Below are positions 33,342 through 41,951 of a stretch of 64,000 bases of DNA, piece after piece. The notes under the pieces are model-generated. The model was given only the letters and a program-made list of their open reading frames with translations, searched no databases and was not told where the DNA came from. Within the stretch, counting starts at the first letter, position 1; every line of letters begins with the position of its first letter. This DNA comes from Streptomyces litmocidini (GTDB lineage: Bacteria > Actinomycetota > Actinomycetes > Streptomycetales > Streptomycetaceae). The position numbers were made by a program, and so were the translations under genes. Location of the stretch: NCBI RefSeq assembly GCF_014649755.1, contig NZ_BMTQ01000007.1, forward strand, positions 62,001 through 126,000. The letters are read 5' to 3'.

Positions 33342-35540
33342 ATGCCTCAGCCCTTCGTTATGCCGGATTTCTATGTTCCGTATCCGGCACGGCTCAATCC
33401 CCATCTGGAGTCCGCCCGCACGCACACGCGTGACTGGGCGCGGGAGATGGGGATGCTGGAGGGCTCGGGGGTCTGGGAGGAGCACGACCTCGCGTCCCAC
33501 GACTACGCGCTGCTCTGCTCGTACACCCATCCCGACTGCGACGAGGAGGCGCTGAACCTCGTCACCGACTGGTACACCTGGGTCTTCTTCTTCGACGACC
33601 ACTTCCTGGAGGTCTTCAAGCGCACCCAGGACCGGGCCGGCAGCAAGGCGTACCTCGACCGGCTCCCGCTGTTCATGCCGGCGGACCCGGCGGTCGGCGT
33701 GCCCGGGCCGACCAACCCCGTCGAGGCGGGTCTCGCCGACCTCTGGCGGCGGACGGTCCCGTCGATGTCCGAGGGCTGGCGGGTGCGGTTCGCGGAGGCG
33801 ACGGAGCACCTGCTGTACGAGTCCCTGTGGGAGCTCGACAACATCAACGACGGCCGGGTCGCCAACCCCCTGGAGTACATCGAGATGCGCCGCAAGGTGG
33901 GCGGCGCGCCCTGGTCGGCCGGGCTCGTGGAGTACGCGGCGGGGGCCGAGGTCCCCGCCCGGGTGGCGCACTCCCGGCCGCTGCGCGTCCTCAGGGACGC
34001 CTTCTCGGACGCCGTGCACCTGCGCAACGACCTCTTCTCGTACCAGCGCGAGGTGGAGGAGGAGGGCGAGAACAGCAACGGCGTCCTCGTCCTGGAACGG
34101 TTCCTCGGCTGCACGACCCAGGAGGCGGCGAACGCCGTCAACGACCTGCTGACCTCGCGGGTCCAGCAGTTCGAGAACACCGCGCTCACCGAAGTGCCGC
34201 TGCTCGCCGCCGAGAAGGGGCTGAGCCCGCAGGAGTGCGCGGCGGTCGCGGCGTACGCGAAGGGGCTCCAGGACTGGCAGTCCGGCGGCCACGAGTGGCA
34301 CATGCGCTCCAGCCGTTACATGAACGAGGGCATGGTCGGCGGGCCCTCGCACCTGGACGGGGTCATCGGCACCTCCGCGCTCGACGTCCGGACCCTGTTC
34401 GGACGGCCGGCGGCGGCCCGGCACCGGGCGTTCACCCATGCGCCGCACCAGCACGTGGGGCCCTCGCTGCTGCCCGAGTTCGGCCTGCCGTACCCCCTCA
34501 CGCTCAACCCCCACCACCAGGAGGCGAAGCGGCACACGGTGGACTGGGCCGAGCGGACGGGCCTCCTCGACGACCTGTGGGACCGGCCGATGGCGGAGGG
34601 CTTCGACCTCGCGCTGTGCGCGGCGGGCCTCGACCCGGACGCCTCCCTGGAAGACCTGGAACTCAGCTCCGACTGGCTGACCTGGGGAACCTACGCGGAC
34701 GACTACTACCCGGCCGTCTTCGGGCGGACGGGCGGCCTGGCCGGCGCGAAGGAGCAGACCGACCGGCTCAAGGCGTGCATGCCGCTCGACGAGCCCGCGG
34801 CCGGAGCGGCGCACGCGGTGAACCCCCTGGAGCGTGCGCTCGCCGACCTCTGGGAGCGGACCGCCGCCCCGATGGCGCTCTCGGCGCGGTCCCAGCTGCG
34901 GACCGCGCTCGACGTGATGCTCGACAGCTGGATGTGGGAGATGCACAACGTGGTGCAGCACCGGGTGCCCGACCCGGTCGACTACATCGAGATGCGCCGC
35001 AGCACCTTCGGCTCCGAGCTGACCACGCTGCTGTGCCGGCTGCGGCAGGACGCGACGCTGCCGCCGGAGCTGTTCCGATCGGGGACGGTGCGCAGCCTGG
35101 AGAACGCGGTGATGGACTACGGGGCGCTCGTCAACGACCTCTTCTCGTACCAGAAGGAGATCGAGGTCGAGGGCGAGGTGCACAACGGCGTCCTGGTGCT
35201 CCAGAAGTTCTTCGACTGCGACTACCCGACCGCGGTGTCGATGGTCGACGACCTGATGCGGGGGCGGCTGCGTCAGTACGAGAACCTGAAGCAGCGTGAG
35301 ATCCCTTTGCTGTACGAGGAGTTCGGTCTCGACGCGGCGGGGCGGGAGGCCTTCCAGGCGTACCTGCGGGAGCTGGAGGACTGGCTCGCGGGCGTCCTCA
35401 ACTGGCACCGGAGGGTACGGCGTTACGGCGCGGAGGACGTGCGTGCGGGCAGCGGCAGCGCCCTGCTGCGGCGCGGGCCGACGGGACTCGGCACCTCGGC
35501 GGCGCGGATCTCGGAGCTGCTCGGCGCGGGGCCCCGCTGA
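33342..35540 (+). CDS. geoA: Geosmin synthase (bifunctional germacradienol/geosmin synthase)
   Basis: 732 aa, the normal length for the two-domain enzyme. The N-terminal sesquiterpene cyclase domain has the Mg-binding DDHFLE (85-90) and the NSE triad NDLFSYQREVEEEGE (from Asn229), converting farnesyl diphosphate to germacradienol and germacrene D. The C-terminal domain has the variant acidic motif DDYYP (453-457) and a second NSE motif NDLFSYQKEIEVEGE (from Asn598), completing germacradienol fragmentation to geosmin plus acetone. Both active sites look intact. It stands alone, flanked by terminators, as in other streptomycetes. Confidence 0.97.
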   Translation: MPQPFVMPDFYVPYPARLNPHLESARTHTRDWAREMGMLEGSGVWEEHDLASHDYALLCSYTHPDCDEEALNLVTDWYTWVFFFDDHFLEVFKRTQDRAGSKAYLDRLPLFMPADPAVGVPGPTNPVEAGLADLWRRTVPSMSEGWRVRFAEATEHLLYESLWELDNINDGRVANPLEYIEMRRKVGGAPWSAGLVEYAAGAEVPARVAHSRPLRVLRDAFSDAVHLRNDLFSYQREVEEEGENSNGVLVLERFLGCTTQEAANAVNDLLTSRVQQFENTALTEVPLLAAEKGLSPQECAAVAAYAKGLQDWQSGGHEWHMRSSRYMNEGMVGGPSHLDGVIGTSALDVRTLFGRPAAARHRAFTHAPHQHVGPSLLPEFGLPYPLTLNPHHQEAKRHTVDWAERTGLLDDLWDRPMAEGFDLALCAAGLDPDASLEDLELSSDWLTWGTYADDYYPAVFGRTGGLAGAKEQTDRLKACMPLDEPAAGAAHAVNPLERALADLWERTAAPMALSARSQLRTALDVMLDSWMWEMHNVVQHRVPDPVDYIEMRRSTFGSELTTLLCRLRQDATLPPELFRSGTVRSLENAVMDYGALVNDLFSYQKEIEVEGEVHNGVLVLQKFFDCDYPTAVSMVDDLMRGRLRQYENLKQREIPLLYEEFGLDAAGREAFQAYLRELEDWLAGVLNWHRRVRRYGAEDVRAGSGSALLRRGPTGLGTSAARISELLGAGPR

Positions 35541-35546
35541 CGCACG

Positions 35547-35582
35547 CCGAAGGCCTCCGGGAGGAGTCCCGGAGGCCTTCGG
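35547..35582. terminator. Hairpin terminator after geoA
   Basis: A 16-bp perfect stem (35547-35562 with 35567-35582) and GGAG loop, 6 bp after the stop. Confidence 0.9.
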
Positions 35583-35664
35583 GCCGTCGGATCAGGGGCG
35601 CGCGTCGTCGGCGCACCACTGGGGCGCCCGTCGCCGGCTCGCCTCGGAATGTCGGCCGCTCGCC

Positions 35665-36030
35665 TCAGGGGCGTCGGCCGCGCAGTTCGTCGAGCTCGCG
35701 GCGCTCGCGCTTGGTGGGGCGTCCCGCGCCCCGGTCGCGCACGGCGGCGAGGGCGGCGTGCTCACGCGGCGGCGGGGGCGGGCTGTTGTCCACGTACGCC
35801 TCGACGGCGACCGGCGGGCCGACCCGCTTGGTGTGGAGCTCCTTGATCTCGACGATCCGCTCCCGGCCGCCGTGGAAGATCCGGACCTCGTCGCCGGGCT
35901 TCACGGCCTGGGCGGGCTTGACCCGCTCGCCGTTGACCTTGACGTGCCCGGCGCGGCAGGCGGCCGCGGCCTGGGAGCGGGTCTTGGTGAGGCGGACCGC
36001 CCAGATCCAGGCGTCGACGCGCGCGCTCAT
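35665..36030 (-). CDS. S4-domain RNA-binding protein, Hsp15-like
   Basis: 121 aa. The S4 fold spans residues 1-65: VDAWIWAVRLTKTRSQAAAA, then CRAGHVKVNGERVKPAQAVK, PGDEVRIFHGG. The tail RPTKRERRELDELRGRR is typical of actinobacterial HslR/Hsp15 relatives. Hsp15 recycles stalled 50S subunits that carry nascent chains; the actinobacterial form probably acts on the ribosome too. ATG 36030 lies 14 nt after the stop of the upstream gene, so the two form an operon. Confidence 0.9.
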   Translation of the reverse strand: MSARVDAWIWAVRLTKTRSQAAAACRAGHVKVNGERVKPAQAVKPGDEVRIFHGGRERIVEIKELHTKRVGPPVAVEAYVDNSPPPPPREHAALAAVRDRGAGRPTKRERRELDELRGRRP

Positions 36031-36044
36031 CGGCTCCGGCCCCG

Positions 36045-36545
36045 TCAGCCCTGCTGGAACAGCTCGGCGGGCAGCGGCTTGAGCAGCGCGTACAGGTCGT
36101 CGGTGATCGGCCGGTCCCAACTGGCGATCGTCACGAGGACGTTGTCGCTGCGGTCGAACTGGACGCAGGAGATGCGGCTCTCGGAGAGCTTGAGGCGGCG
36201 CACGATGAGGAGGTTGTCGCCCTGCATGACGGGCATGTCCTCGGTGTCGAGGACCTCGACCGGCTCGTCGTTCTCCAGGGCGGCGAGGAGCTGCGCCACC
36301 TCGAAGGGGATCTGGCCGTCGGCGAGCTCGCGCGCCGGGGAGCCCTCGGGGAGGTTGCCGATGATCATCGCGGGTCCGCGGCCGCCGAACAGGTCGTAGC
36401 GGAGGAACACGCCCTGACAGGAGCCGTCGGGCGCGGGCAGCAGACCGGCGCCGAGATTGCCGGGCCAGTCCCCCGGATCCATGGCCAGGACGTCGAAGTC
36501 CGGGCCCGCGGGTGTGGCGGCGCTGCGGCGGCGGAGGAAGGACAT
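36045..36545 (-). CDS. Conserved hypothetical protein upstream of the S4 protein
   Basis: 166 aa from ATG 36545. It is a soluble alpha/beta protein with PDFDVLAMDPGDWPGNLGAG, GVFLRYDLFGGRGPAMIIGN, LPEGSPARELADGQIPFEVA and RISCVQFDRSDNVLVTIASW. There are no membrane helices, signal peptide or known catalytic motif. It probably shares an operon with the Hsp15-like gene (14-nt gap), which hints at a ribosome- or stress-linked role. I recall similar proteins throughout Streptomyces but no assigned function. Confidence 0.75.
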   Translation of the reverse strand: MSFLRRRSAATPAGPDFDVLAMDPGDWPGNLGAGLLPAPDGSCQGVFLRYDLFGGRGPAMIIGNLPEGSPARELADGQIPFEVAQLLAALENDEPVEVLDTEDMPVMQGDNLLIVRRLKLSESRISCVQFDRSDNVLVTIASWDRPITDDLYALLKPLPAELFQQG

Positions 36546-36832
36546 ACGGCCATGGTACGTGCCCCGGCGCACCACGCGACGCGCCGGGCGCCGCCCCGGG
36601 GCGGCGCCGCTCACCGGGGCCGCCGGTCCTCCGCGGGGGCGGGACCGGTCGGTCCGACCGGGCCGCCACGGGTGACCGGCCGGTCCGGCCGGCGGACCCC
36701 TGCGGACGCCCCGCCCGCGCGGCGGCCCGGAGGGATCCGACGGTCACGGGGGGCGCCCGCCCGGTCACGGACGGTCCGCCGCGCGGACGGCCGTCCGGGC
36801 GGGGGCGCCCTCCGCGCTCGGGGAGGGGCCAC
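36546..36832. other. Gene-poor GC-rich interval
   Basis: About 290 bp upstream of the hypothetical/S4 operon. Frames on both strands give only Arg/Pro/Gly-rich text. It must carry the operon promoter, but no clear hexamers stand out. Confidence 0.4.
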
Positions 36833-36875
36833 CCGTGTCCCCCGTTCGGCCGAATCGGCCGAACGGGGGACACGG
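36833..36875. terminator. Long hairpin terminator of the ACT-domain gene
   Basis: A 20-bp perfect stem (36833-36852 with 36856-36875) with a 3-nt loop, located 19 bp downstream of the minus-strand ACT gene stop. Confidence 0.88.
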
Positions 36876-36894
36876 CCGACGCGACCGACGCGAC

Positions 36895-37305
36895 CTAATC
36901 GGCTGAATCGGCCGAGCGCTGCGAGAGCCCGTTCAAGAGCTCCAACGCCCGCCCCGCGCGGTCGTGTTCGACGAAGAGGTGGTCGTGATGGAAACCGGCC
37001 ACCACGTTGCAGCTCAGACCCGCGGCGGCGAGCTCGCCCGCGACGGCCGCCGTGAGGCCGACGGCGTCGAGCGCGGAGTGCACCCGGAGCGTGATCCGGC
37101 CGGCCACGTAGTCGTACGGAAGGCCGGCGACGTCCGCCTCCTCCTGCCGTACGACGAGGGTGAGGCCCTCGGGTTCGGCGACCGTGACGACGGGGACGAC
37201 CCCGGCCGGGACGGGGCCGTCCACCGTGGTGAAGACGTAGCGGCCGGCGTCGAGTTCCGGGCGCATCCCGGCGAGGAGCCGGGTGAGGTCGCGTTCCGCG
37301 TTCAT
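36895..37305 (-). CDS. ACT-domain protein
   Basis: 136 aa. It contains paired ACT-like segments: GVVPVVTVAEPEGLTLVVRQ, then RITLRVHSALDAVGLTAAVA, GELAAAGLSCNVVAGFHHDH, ending LFVEHDRAGRALELLNGL. This matches the CASTOR/POLO-type ACT_7 family of small stand-alone ligand-binding proteins. The ligand is unknown, usually an amino acid. The gene lies 29 bp downstream of the thiolase-gene stop on the same strand and may be the last gene of that operon. Confidence 0.85.
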   Translation of the reverse strand: MNAERDLTRLLAGMRPELDAGRYVFTTVDGPVPAGVVPVVTVAEPEGLTLVVRQEEADVAGLPYDYVAGRITLRVHSALDAVGLTAAVAGELAAAGLSCNVVAGFHHDHLFVEHDRAGRALELLNGLSQRSADSAD

Positions 37306-37334
37306 GCCGGCCAGGGTAGGCCCCCGCGCGGGGC

Positions 37335-38504
37335 TCAGCCGGTGGGCGGGGTGTCTCCCACCAGCCACATGGAGAAGAACTGGGCGCCGCCCCCGTAGGC
37401 GTGGCCGAGGGCCCGGCGGGCGCCCCCGACCTGGTGCTCGCCGGCGTCCCCCCGCACCTGGAGCGCGGCCTCGGCGAAGCGGATCATCCCGGAGGCTCCG
37501 ATGGGATTGGTGGAGAGGACCCCGCCCGAGGGATTGACGGGCAGGTCGCCGTCGAGCTCGGTCACCCCGGCCTCGGTGAGCTTCCAGCCCTCGCCCTCCT
37601 CGGCGAAGCCCAGGTTCTCCAGCCACATGGGTTCGTACCAGGAGAACGGCACGTACATCTCGACGGCGTCGATCTGCCGCCGGGGGTCGGTGACGCCGGC
37701 CTGCCGGTAGACGTCGGCGGCGCAGTCCCGGCCGGCCCGCGGGGAGACGAAGTCCTTGCCGGCGAAGAGGGTGGGTTCGCTGCGCATCGCCCCGCCGTGC
37801 ACCCAGGCGGGCGGCCGTGGCGCGCGGCCCGCTCCGGCGCGGTCCGTGAGGACCATGGCGCAGGCGCCGTCCGAGGAGGGGCAGGTCTCGGAGTAGCGGA
37901 TGGGGTCCCAGAGCATCGGGGAGGCCTGGACCTTCTCCAGGGTGAGGTCGTGCTCGTGGAGGTGGGCGTACGGGTTCTTGAGCGCGTTGCGCCGGTCCTT
38001 GTACGCGACGAGGGAGCCGATCGTGTCGGGGGCGCCGGTGCGGCGCATGTACGCGCGCACGTGCGGGGCGAAGAAGCCCCCGGCGCCGGCGAGCAGGGGC
38101 TGCTGGAAGGGGACGGGCAGGGAGAGGCCCCACATGGCGTTGGACTCGGACTGCTTCTCGAAGGCGAGGGTGAGGACGGTCCGGTGCACGCGCGCGGAGA
38201 CCAGGTTGGCGGCGACGAGGGCGGTGGAGCCTCCGACCGATCCGGCGGTGTGGACCCGGAGCATGGGCTTGCCGACCGCGCCGAGGGCGTCGGCGAGGTA
38301 CAGCTCCGGCATCATGACGCCCTCGAAGAAGTCGGGGGCCTTGCCGATGACGACGGCGTCGACGTCCGCCCAGGTCAGCTCGGCGTCCTCCAGGGCGCGC
38401 AGGGCGGCCTCGCGGACGAGTCCGGCGATGGAGACGTCCCTGCGGGCGGCGACGTGCTTGGTCTGGCCGATGCCGACGACGGCGACGGACTCTTCACCGG
38501 GCAC
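37335..38504 (-). CDS. SCP-x/thiolase-like lipid-transfer protein
   Basis: 389 aa from GTG 38504. A thiolase fold: SVAVVGIGQTKHVAARRDVS, HTAGSVGGSTALVAANLVSA, then CPSSDGACAMVLTDRAGA, MYVPFSWYEPMWLENLGFAE and a C-terminal GGVLSTNPIGASGMIRFAEA followed by LGHAYGGGAQ. In this subfamily the nucleophile region reads HTAGSVGGS instead of the Cys of true thiolases, as in Ltp-type aldolase partners of steroid side-chain degradation. It overlaps the upstream thiolase gene by 11 bp, so they are coupled. Confidence 0.88.
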   Translation of the reverse strand: MPGEESVAVVGIGQTKHVAARRDVSIAGLVREAALRALEDAELTWADVDAVVIGKAPDFFEGVMMPELYLADALGAVGKPMLRVHTAGSVGGSTALVAANLVSARVHRTVLTLAFEKQSESNAMWGLSLPVPFQQPLLAGAGGFFAPHVRAYMRRTGAPDTIGSLVAYKDRRNALKNPYAHLHEHDLTLEKVQASPMLWDPIRYSETCPSSDGACAMVLTDRAGAGRAPRPPAWVHGGAMRSEPTLFAGKDFVSPRAGRDCAADVYRQAGVTDPRRQIDAVEMYVPFSWYEPMWLENLGFAEEGEGWKLTEAGVTELDGDLPVNPSGGVLSTNPIGASGMIRFAEAALQVRGDAGEHQVGGARRALGHAYGGGAQFFSMWLVGDTPPTG

Positions 38505-39549
38505 GGGTCTCCCCTTCCAGGACGGCGACGAGGTTCTGCTGGAGGCAGGGACCGGAGGTCGCGTGGGCGAGGGCGCGGTCGGACTCGCCGCGGTGGATGC
38601 GGGCGGCGGCCTCGCCGAGCCGGATCAGTCCGGCGGCCATGACGGGGTTGGCCGCGAGGGCGCCCCCGGAGGGGTTGACCCGCACGCTGTCGTCGAGACG
38701 GAGGGCCTTCCTGAGGACGACCTCCTGGGAGGTGAAGGGGGCGTGGAGTTCGGCGGTGTCGACGGGCCCGTCGAAGGCTCCGGCTCGCTCGGCGGCCAGG
38801 CGGGTGGAGGGCGAGTCGGTGAGGTCGCGGACGCCGAGGGAGTGCGCCTCGATCCGGTGGTCCATGCCCCGGATCCAGGCGGGGCGCTCGCACAGCTCGC
38901 GGGCCCGGTCGCCGGCGGCGAGGATCACGGCGGCGGCGCCGTCGCCGACGGGCGGGCAGTCGCCGGTGCGGAGGGGCCGGACGGCGTACCCGCCCTGGGG
39001 GCGGGCGCCCGGCAGCTGGGCGTGCGGATTCGTCCTGGCGTCCTCGCGGCTGCGGGCGGCGATCGCGGCGAGGGCGGGCTCGTCGGTGTCCCCGGCGTCG
39101 ACGAGGGCCTGGGCCTGGAGGGCGGCGAGGGCGACGGAGTCGGGCCAGAGCGGGGCGAGGTAGTAGGGGTCGAGCTGGCGGGTGAGGACGTCGCGGACGG
39201 AGCCGCCCGAGGACTTGCCGTACGAGTAGACGAGGGCCGTGTCGGCCTCGCCGGTGAGGAGCTTCACCCAGGCCTCGTAGAGCGCCCAGGCGCCGTCCGT
39301 CTCGACGTGGGACTCGGAGATCGGCGGCCAGGCGCCGACGCCGTCGAGGGCCATGGTGAAGGAGAAGGCGCGCCCGGCGAGGTAGTCGGAGGAGCCGGAG
39401 CAGGTGAAGCCGATGTCGGCGGCCTTCAGGCCGGTCCGCCGCTGCACCTCGTGGAGCACGGGCATCACCATCTCGACCTCGGAGAGGTCGTCGGTGTGCC
39501 GTCGGTGGTCGCTCTGGGCGAAGGCGACGATCGCCACGTCCCGGCTCAC
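38494..39549 (-). CDS. Second SCP-x/thiolase-like protein
   Basis: 351 aa from GTG 39549; the start overlaps the stop of the DUF35 gene (GTGA). Thiolase-fold segments: VAIVAFAQSDHRRHTDDLSE, DIGFTCSGSSDYLAGRAFSF (Cys in FTCSGSSD), VGDGAAAVILAAGDRARELC, then AELHAPFTSQEVVLRKALRL and NPSGGALAANPVMAAGLIRL, GPCLQQNLVAVLEG. The family pairs with DUF35 OB-fold proteins and acts on branched acyl-CoA such as sterol side chains, by retro-aldol or thiolytic cleavage. The precise substrate is not known. Confidence 0.88.
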   Translation of the reverse strand: MSRDVAIVAFAQSDHRRHTDDLSEVEMVMPVLHEVQRRTGLKAADIGFTCSGSSDYLAGRAFSFTMALDGVGAWPPISESHVETDGAWALYEAWVKLLTGEADTALVYSYGKSSGGSVRDVLTRQLDPYYLAPLWPDSVALAALQAQALVDAGDTDEPALAAIAARSREDARTNPHAQLPGARPQGGYAVRPLRTGDCPPVGDGAAAVILAAGDRARELCERPAWIRGMDHRIEAHSLGVRDLTDSPSTRLAAERAGAFDGPVDTAELHAPFTSQEVVLRKALRLDDSVRVNPSGGALAANPVMAAGLIRLGEAAARIHRGESDRALAHATSGPCLQQNLVAVLEGETRAR

Positions 39550-40517
39550 AGCAGCTCCTTGTACGTGTCGTAGTCGGCGTCGGTCTCGCCGGTGGGCCGG
39601 TAGTGGTCGGGGTAGCGGCCGTCCTCGCTCCACACGGGCTCGACGCGCAGGCCCATGCGGACCTCGTCGTACGGGATGCCGGCGATGCGGCCGTGGAGGG
39701 CGAGCCCGGCGCCGTCGAGGGCGATGTGGGCGTAGACGTACGGGACCTCGATGTCGAGGTTCTTCGCCTTGATGTTGACGATGCAGAAGGTGGTGACGGT
39801 GCCGCGGGGGCCGACCTCGACCCGGTCGGTGGTGGCGACGCCGCAGGTGGGGCAGGCGCCGCGGGGCGGCACGTACACCTTGGCGCAGGAGGGGCAGCGC
39901 TCGCCGACCGTGCGGCGCTCGGCGAGCCCGTGGAGGTAGCGGGTCTGGGCGCGGCCGGGGCTGTACGTGTAGTCGAGGCGGGCGGGGGCGACGATGCCGG
40001 TCACGGGCTCCTCGAACCCGCCTTCGTGGGGGGCGGGTTCGCGCTCCCGCGTGCTCTCGTCGCCCTCGTACGGTTCGAAGCAGGCGATGTCCGTGATCGC
40101 GCCGGAGCGTTCGGCGGCCCAGCGGATCCGCACCCGCAGGCCGGTGCGGACGGCTTCGGGGCCGGGCGCGTCGAGGGCGTGGAGGAGGGCGGTGTCGGCG
40201 CCGTCGAGGCGCACGAGGACCCAGGCGAAGGGGGTCTCCAGGGGCTGTCCGCGGCGGGGCTCGGGGTTCCAGGCCCAGGTGGTGACGGTGCCGGTGGGGG
40301 CGACCTCGACGAGCTCGCGGAGTTCGGCGGCGGTCACGGGGTCGTACTCGACGGGCGGGACGAGCACCCCACCCGCCTCGGTGCGCACGCCGAGGACGGT
40401 GCGCTCGCGCAGCCCGGTGAGGAAGGCGGACTGGACGGGGCCGAGGGAACGGGTGAAGGGGAACTCGACGACGAGGGGTGCGCGGAGGGCTTCCGGCGGG
40501 GGTGCGGCGGCTGGCAT
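39546..40517 (-). CDS. DUF35 OB-fold protein with zinc ribbon (tandem domains)
   Basis: 323 aa with two DUF35-like OB domains. The first (residues 1-140) has GTVTTWAWNPEPRRGQPLET but has lost its zinc ribbon. The second (from about 185) has the zinc ribbon CPSCAKVYVPPRGACPTCG followed by VEVGPRGTVTTFCIVNIKAK and YVYAHIALDGAGLALHGRI. DUF35 proteins such as ChsH2 form complexes with hydratases and Ltp-type aldolases. Coupling to two thiolase-like genes by overlap supports one multi-enzyme complex. The ATG at 40517 follows AGGAGCC. Confidence 0.88.
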   Translation of the reverse strand: MPAAAPPPEALRAPLVVEFPFTRSLGPVQSAFLTGLRERTVLGVRTEAGGVLVPPVEYDPVTAAELRELVEVAPTGTVTTWAWNPEPRRGQPLETPFAWVLVRLDGADTALLHALDAPGPEAVRTGLRVRIRWAAERSGAITDIACFEPYEGDESTREREPAPHEGGFEEPVTGIVAPARLDYTYSPGRAQTRYLHGLAERRTVGERCPSCAKVYVPPRGACPTCGVATTDRVEVGPRGTVTTFCIVNIKAKNLDIEVPYVYAHIALDGAGLALHGRIAGIPYDEVRMGLRVEPVWSEDGRYPDHYRPTGETDADYDTYKELL

Positions 40518-40978
40518 GGGACGGCTCCTTCATCGGGGAGGAAAGGGGTGGGGTGGGCACGGGGTGCGGGCGGGCGTGGGGTGCGGGCGGGGCGGCTGCA
40601 CGGGGCTCCCTCCCCCGCCCCGCCCCTTCCCGGAACCGGGGAGCCGCCCCGGCCCCCGCGCCCCGGGCTCCCCTGCGCCTGGCGGCGCGGGGGGCCTGGC
40701 GGTCCCGAACTCCCACCCGCCGGGCGGGATCTCCCCCCGCCCGGCGCCCGAGGGACGGCCACAGGCCGCTCGGGGCCCGGCCGGGCCCCGAGTTCGAGGG
40801 CCGGGGCGGAGCCTCGGTCCGGAGGCCGGGGGCGGAATCCGGGCCCGGGTTCCCGGGACAGGGCCCCGAGACCGGAGGGCCGGGGCTCCGGCACCGGAGC
40901 CCAAGCCCACGGGATCCCCGCGGTCGGGGGGCGGGGGCGGAACCCCCGGTTTCCGGGAGGGGCGGGGTGGGGGAAGCG
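40518..40978. other. GC-rich intergenic region with palindromes
   Basis: 461 bp with no convincing gene. It contains a perfect 24-bp palindrome at 40769-40792 (CTCGGGGCCCGG and its complement) and several shorter GC hairpins, for example GGCTCCGG-CA-CCGGAGCC near 40885-40902. It separates the enoyl-CoA hydratase from the DUF35 gene on the same strand and may attenuate or process the transcript. Confidence 0.6.
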
Positions 40979-41779
40979 TCACTCCCGGCGGTACACCGGC
41001 GTCCGCTTCTCCGCGAACGCCCTCGCCCCCTCCTTCGCGTCCGCCGTGTCGAAGATCGGCCACCCCCGCTTCAGTTCGGCGGCGAGCCCCTCCGTCTCGG
41101 GCAGTTCGGCCGTCTCGTACACGGAGGCCTTGACCGCCTCGACGGCGAGCGGTCCGCAGGCGTTGACGCGCTCGGCGATGTCGAGGGCCGCGTCCAGGGC
41201 GGTGCCGTCGGGGACCACCCGGCCGACGAGGCCGATGGCGGCGGCCTCGTCGGCGCCGTACGGGCGGCCGGTGAGGAGCATTTCGAGGGCGTGGGTGCGG
41301 GCGATCTGGCGGGGCAGGCGGACGGTGGATCCGCCGATGGGGAAGAGGCCCCGCCGGACCTCGAAGAGGCCGAACGTGGCGGAGGCGGCGGCGACCCTGA
41401 TGTCGGTGCCCTGGAGGATCTCGGTGCCGCCGGCGACGCAGTGGCCCTCGACGGCGGCGATGACGGGTTTGCGGGGGCGGTGGTGGCGGAGCATCGCCTT
41501 CCAGTGCAGGTCGGGGTCGGCCTTCAGCCGGTCCCGGTACTGTTCGCCCGCCATGCCCTTCCCGGCGAGGGCCTTGAGGTCCATGCCGGCGCAGAAGGAA
41601 CCGCCCGCGCCGGTGAGGACGACCGAGCGGACGGTGTCGTCGGCGTCGGCCTCCAGCCAGCCGTCGTACAGGCCGACGAGCATCGGCAGCGAGAGGGCGT
41701 TCTTGGCCTCGGGCCGGTTCAAGGTGAGGACGAGCGTGGCGCCTTCGCGCCGGACGCTGAGGTGTTCGGTGCCGCCCAT
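40979..41779 (-). CDS. Enoyl-CoA hydratase/isomerase (crotonase) family protein
   Basis: 266 aa from ATG 41779, with GGGAGG upstream. Crotonase landmarks: VLTLNRPEAKNALSLPMLVG, GAGGSFCAGMDLKALAGKG (oxyanion hole), KPVIAAVEGHCVAGGTEILQ, and ATFGLFEVRRGLFPIGGSTV where the Glu position of the catalytic pair is kept. The C-terminal AFAEKRTPVYRRE is usual for actinobacterial EchA19-type members. It hydrates or isomerises enoyl-CoA. It is divergent from an acyl-CoA synthetase gene across an inverted repeat. Confidence 0.9.
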   Translation of the reverse strand: MGGTEHLSVRREGATLVLTLNRPEAKNALSLPMLVGLYDGWLEADADDTVRSVVLTGAGGSFCAGMDLKALAGKGMAGEQYRDRLKADPDLHWKAMLRHHRPRKPVIAAVEGHCVAGGTEILQGTDIRVAAASATFGLFEVRRGLFPIGGSTVRLPRQIARTHALEMLLTGRPYGADEAAAIGLVGRVVPDGTALDAALDIAERVNACGPLAVEAVKASVYETAELPETEGLAAELKRGWPIFDTADAKEGARAFAEKRTPVYRRE

Positions 41780-41842
41780 GGGGGCCTCCCGTCTCCAGTT
41801 CTGGAACAGGTTGCAGGAGCCGGGGGCCCAGTTCAATAGTTT

Positions 41843-41859
41843 TCTGACACTCAGTCAGA
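41843..41859. promoter_or_regulatory. Palindromic TetR-type operator between divergent echA-like and fadD-like genes
   Basis: TCTGAC-ACTCA-GTCAGA, a 17-bp inverted repeat centred at 41851, sits in the 172-bp intergenic region. TetR-family acyl-CoA regulators commonly use such sites. No TetR gene was seen in the window, so the regulator would be unlinked. Confidence 0.65.
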
Positions 41860-41951
41860 TTCTTCTGCGCATCCCCTTCCCCCGTCGACCGGTCGACGCT
41901 CTAATGACCGCCACGTCCATGTGAACCGGCGAACCGGGGTCAGGAGGAACG

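Noticed and set aside
30738..35408. Open minus-strand frame of 1556 codons opposite the amidase and geosmin synthase
   Set aside because: Antisense to two well-recognised plus-strand genes. The text is Val/Arg/His-rich shadow coding with no family match.
33342..35540. Geosmin synthase as cargo of the encapsulin
   Set aside because: It lies about 10 kb away behind its own terminator, and begins directly with the cyclase fold (MPQPFVMPDFY), lacking the long disordered N-terminus seen in encapsulated 2-MIB synthases.
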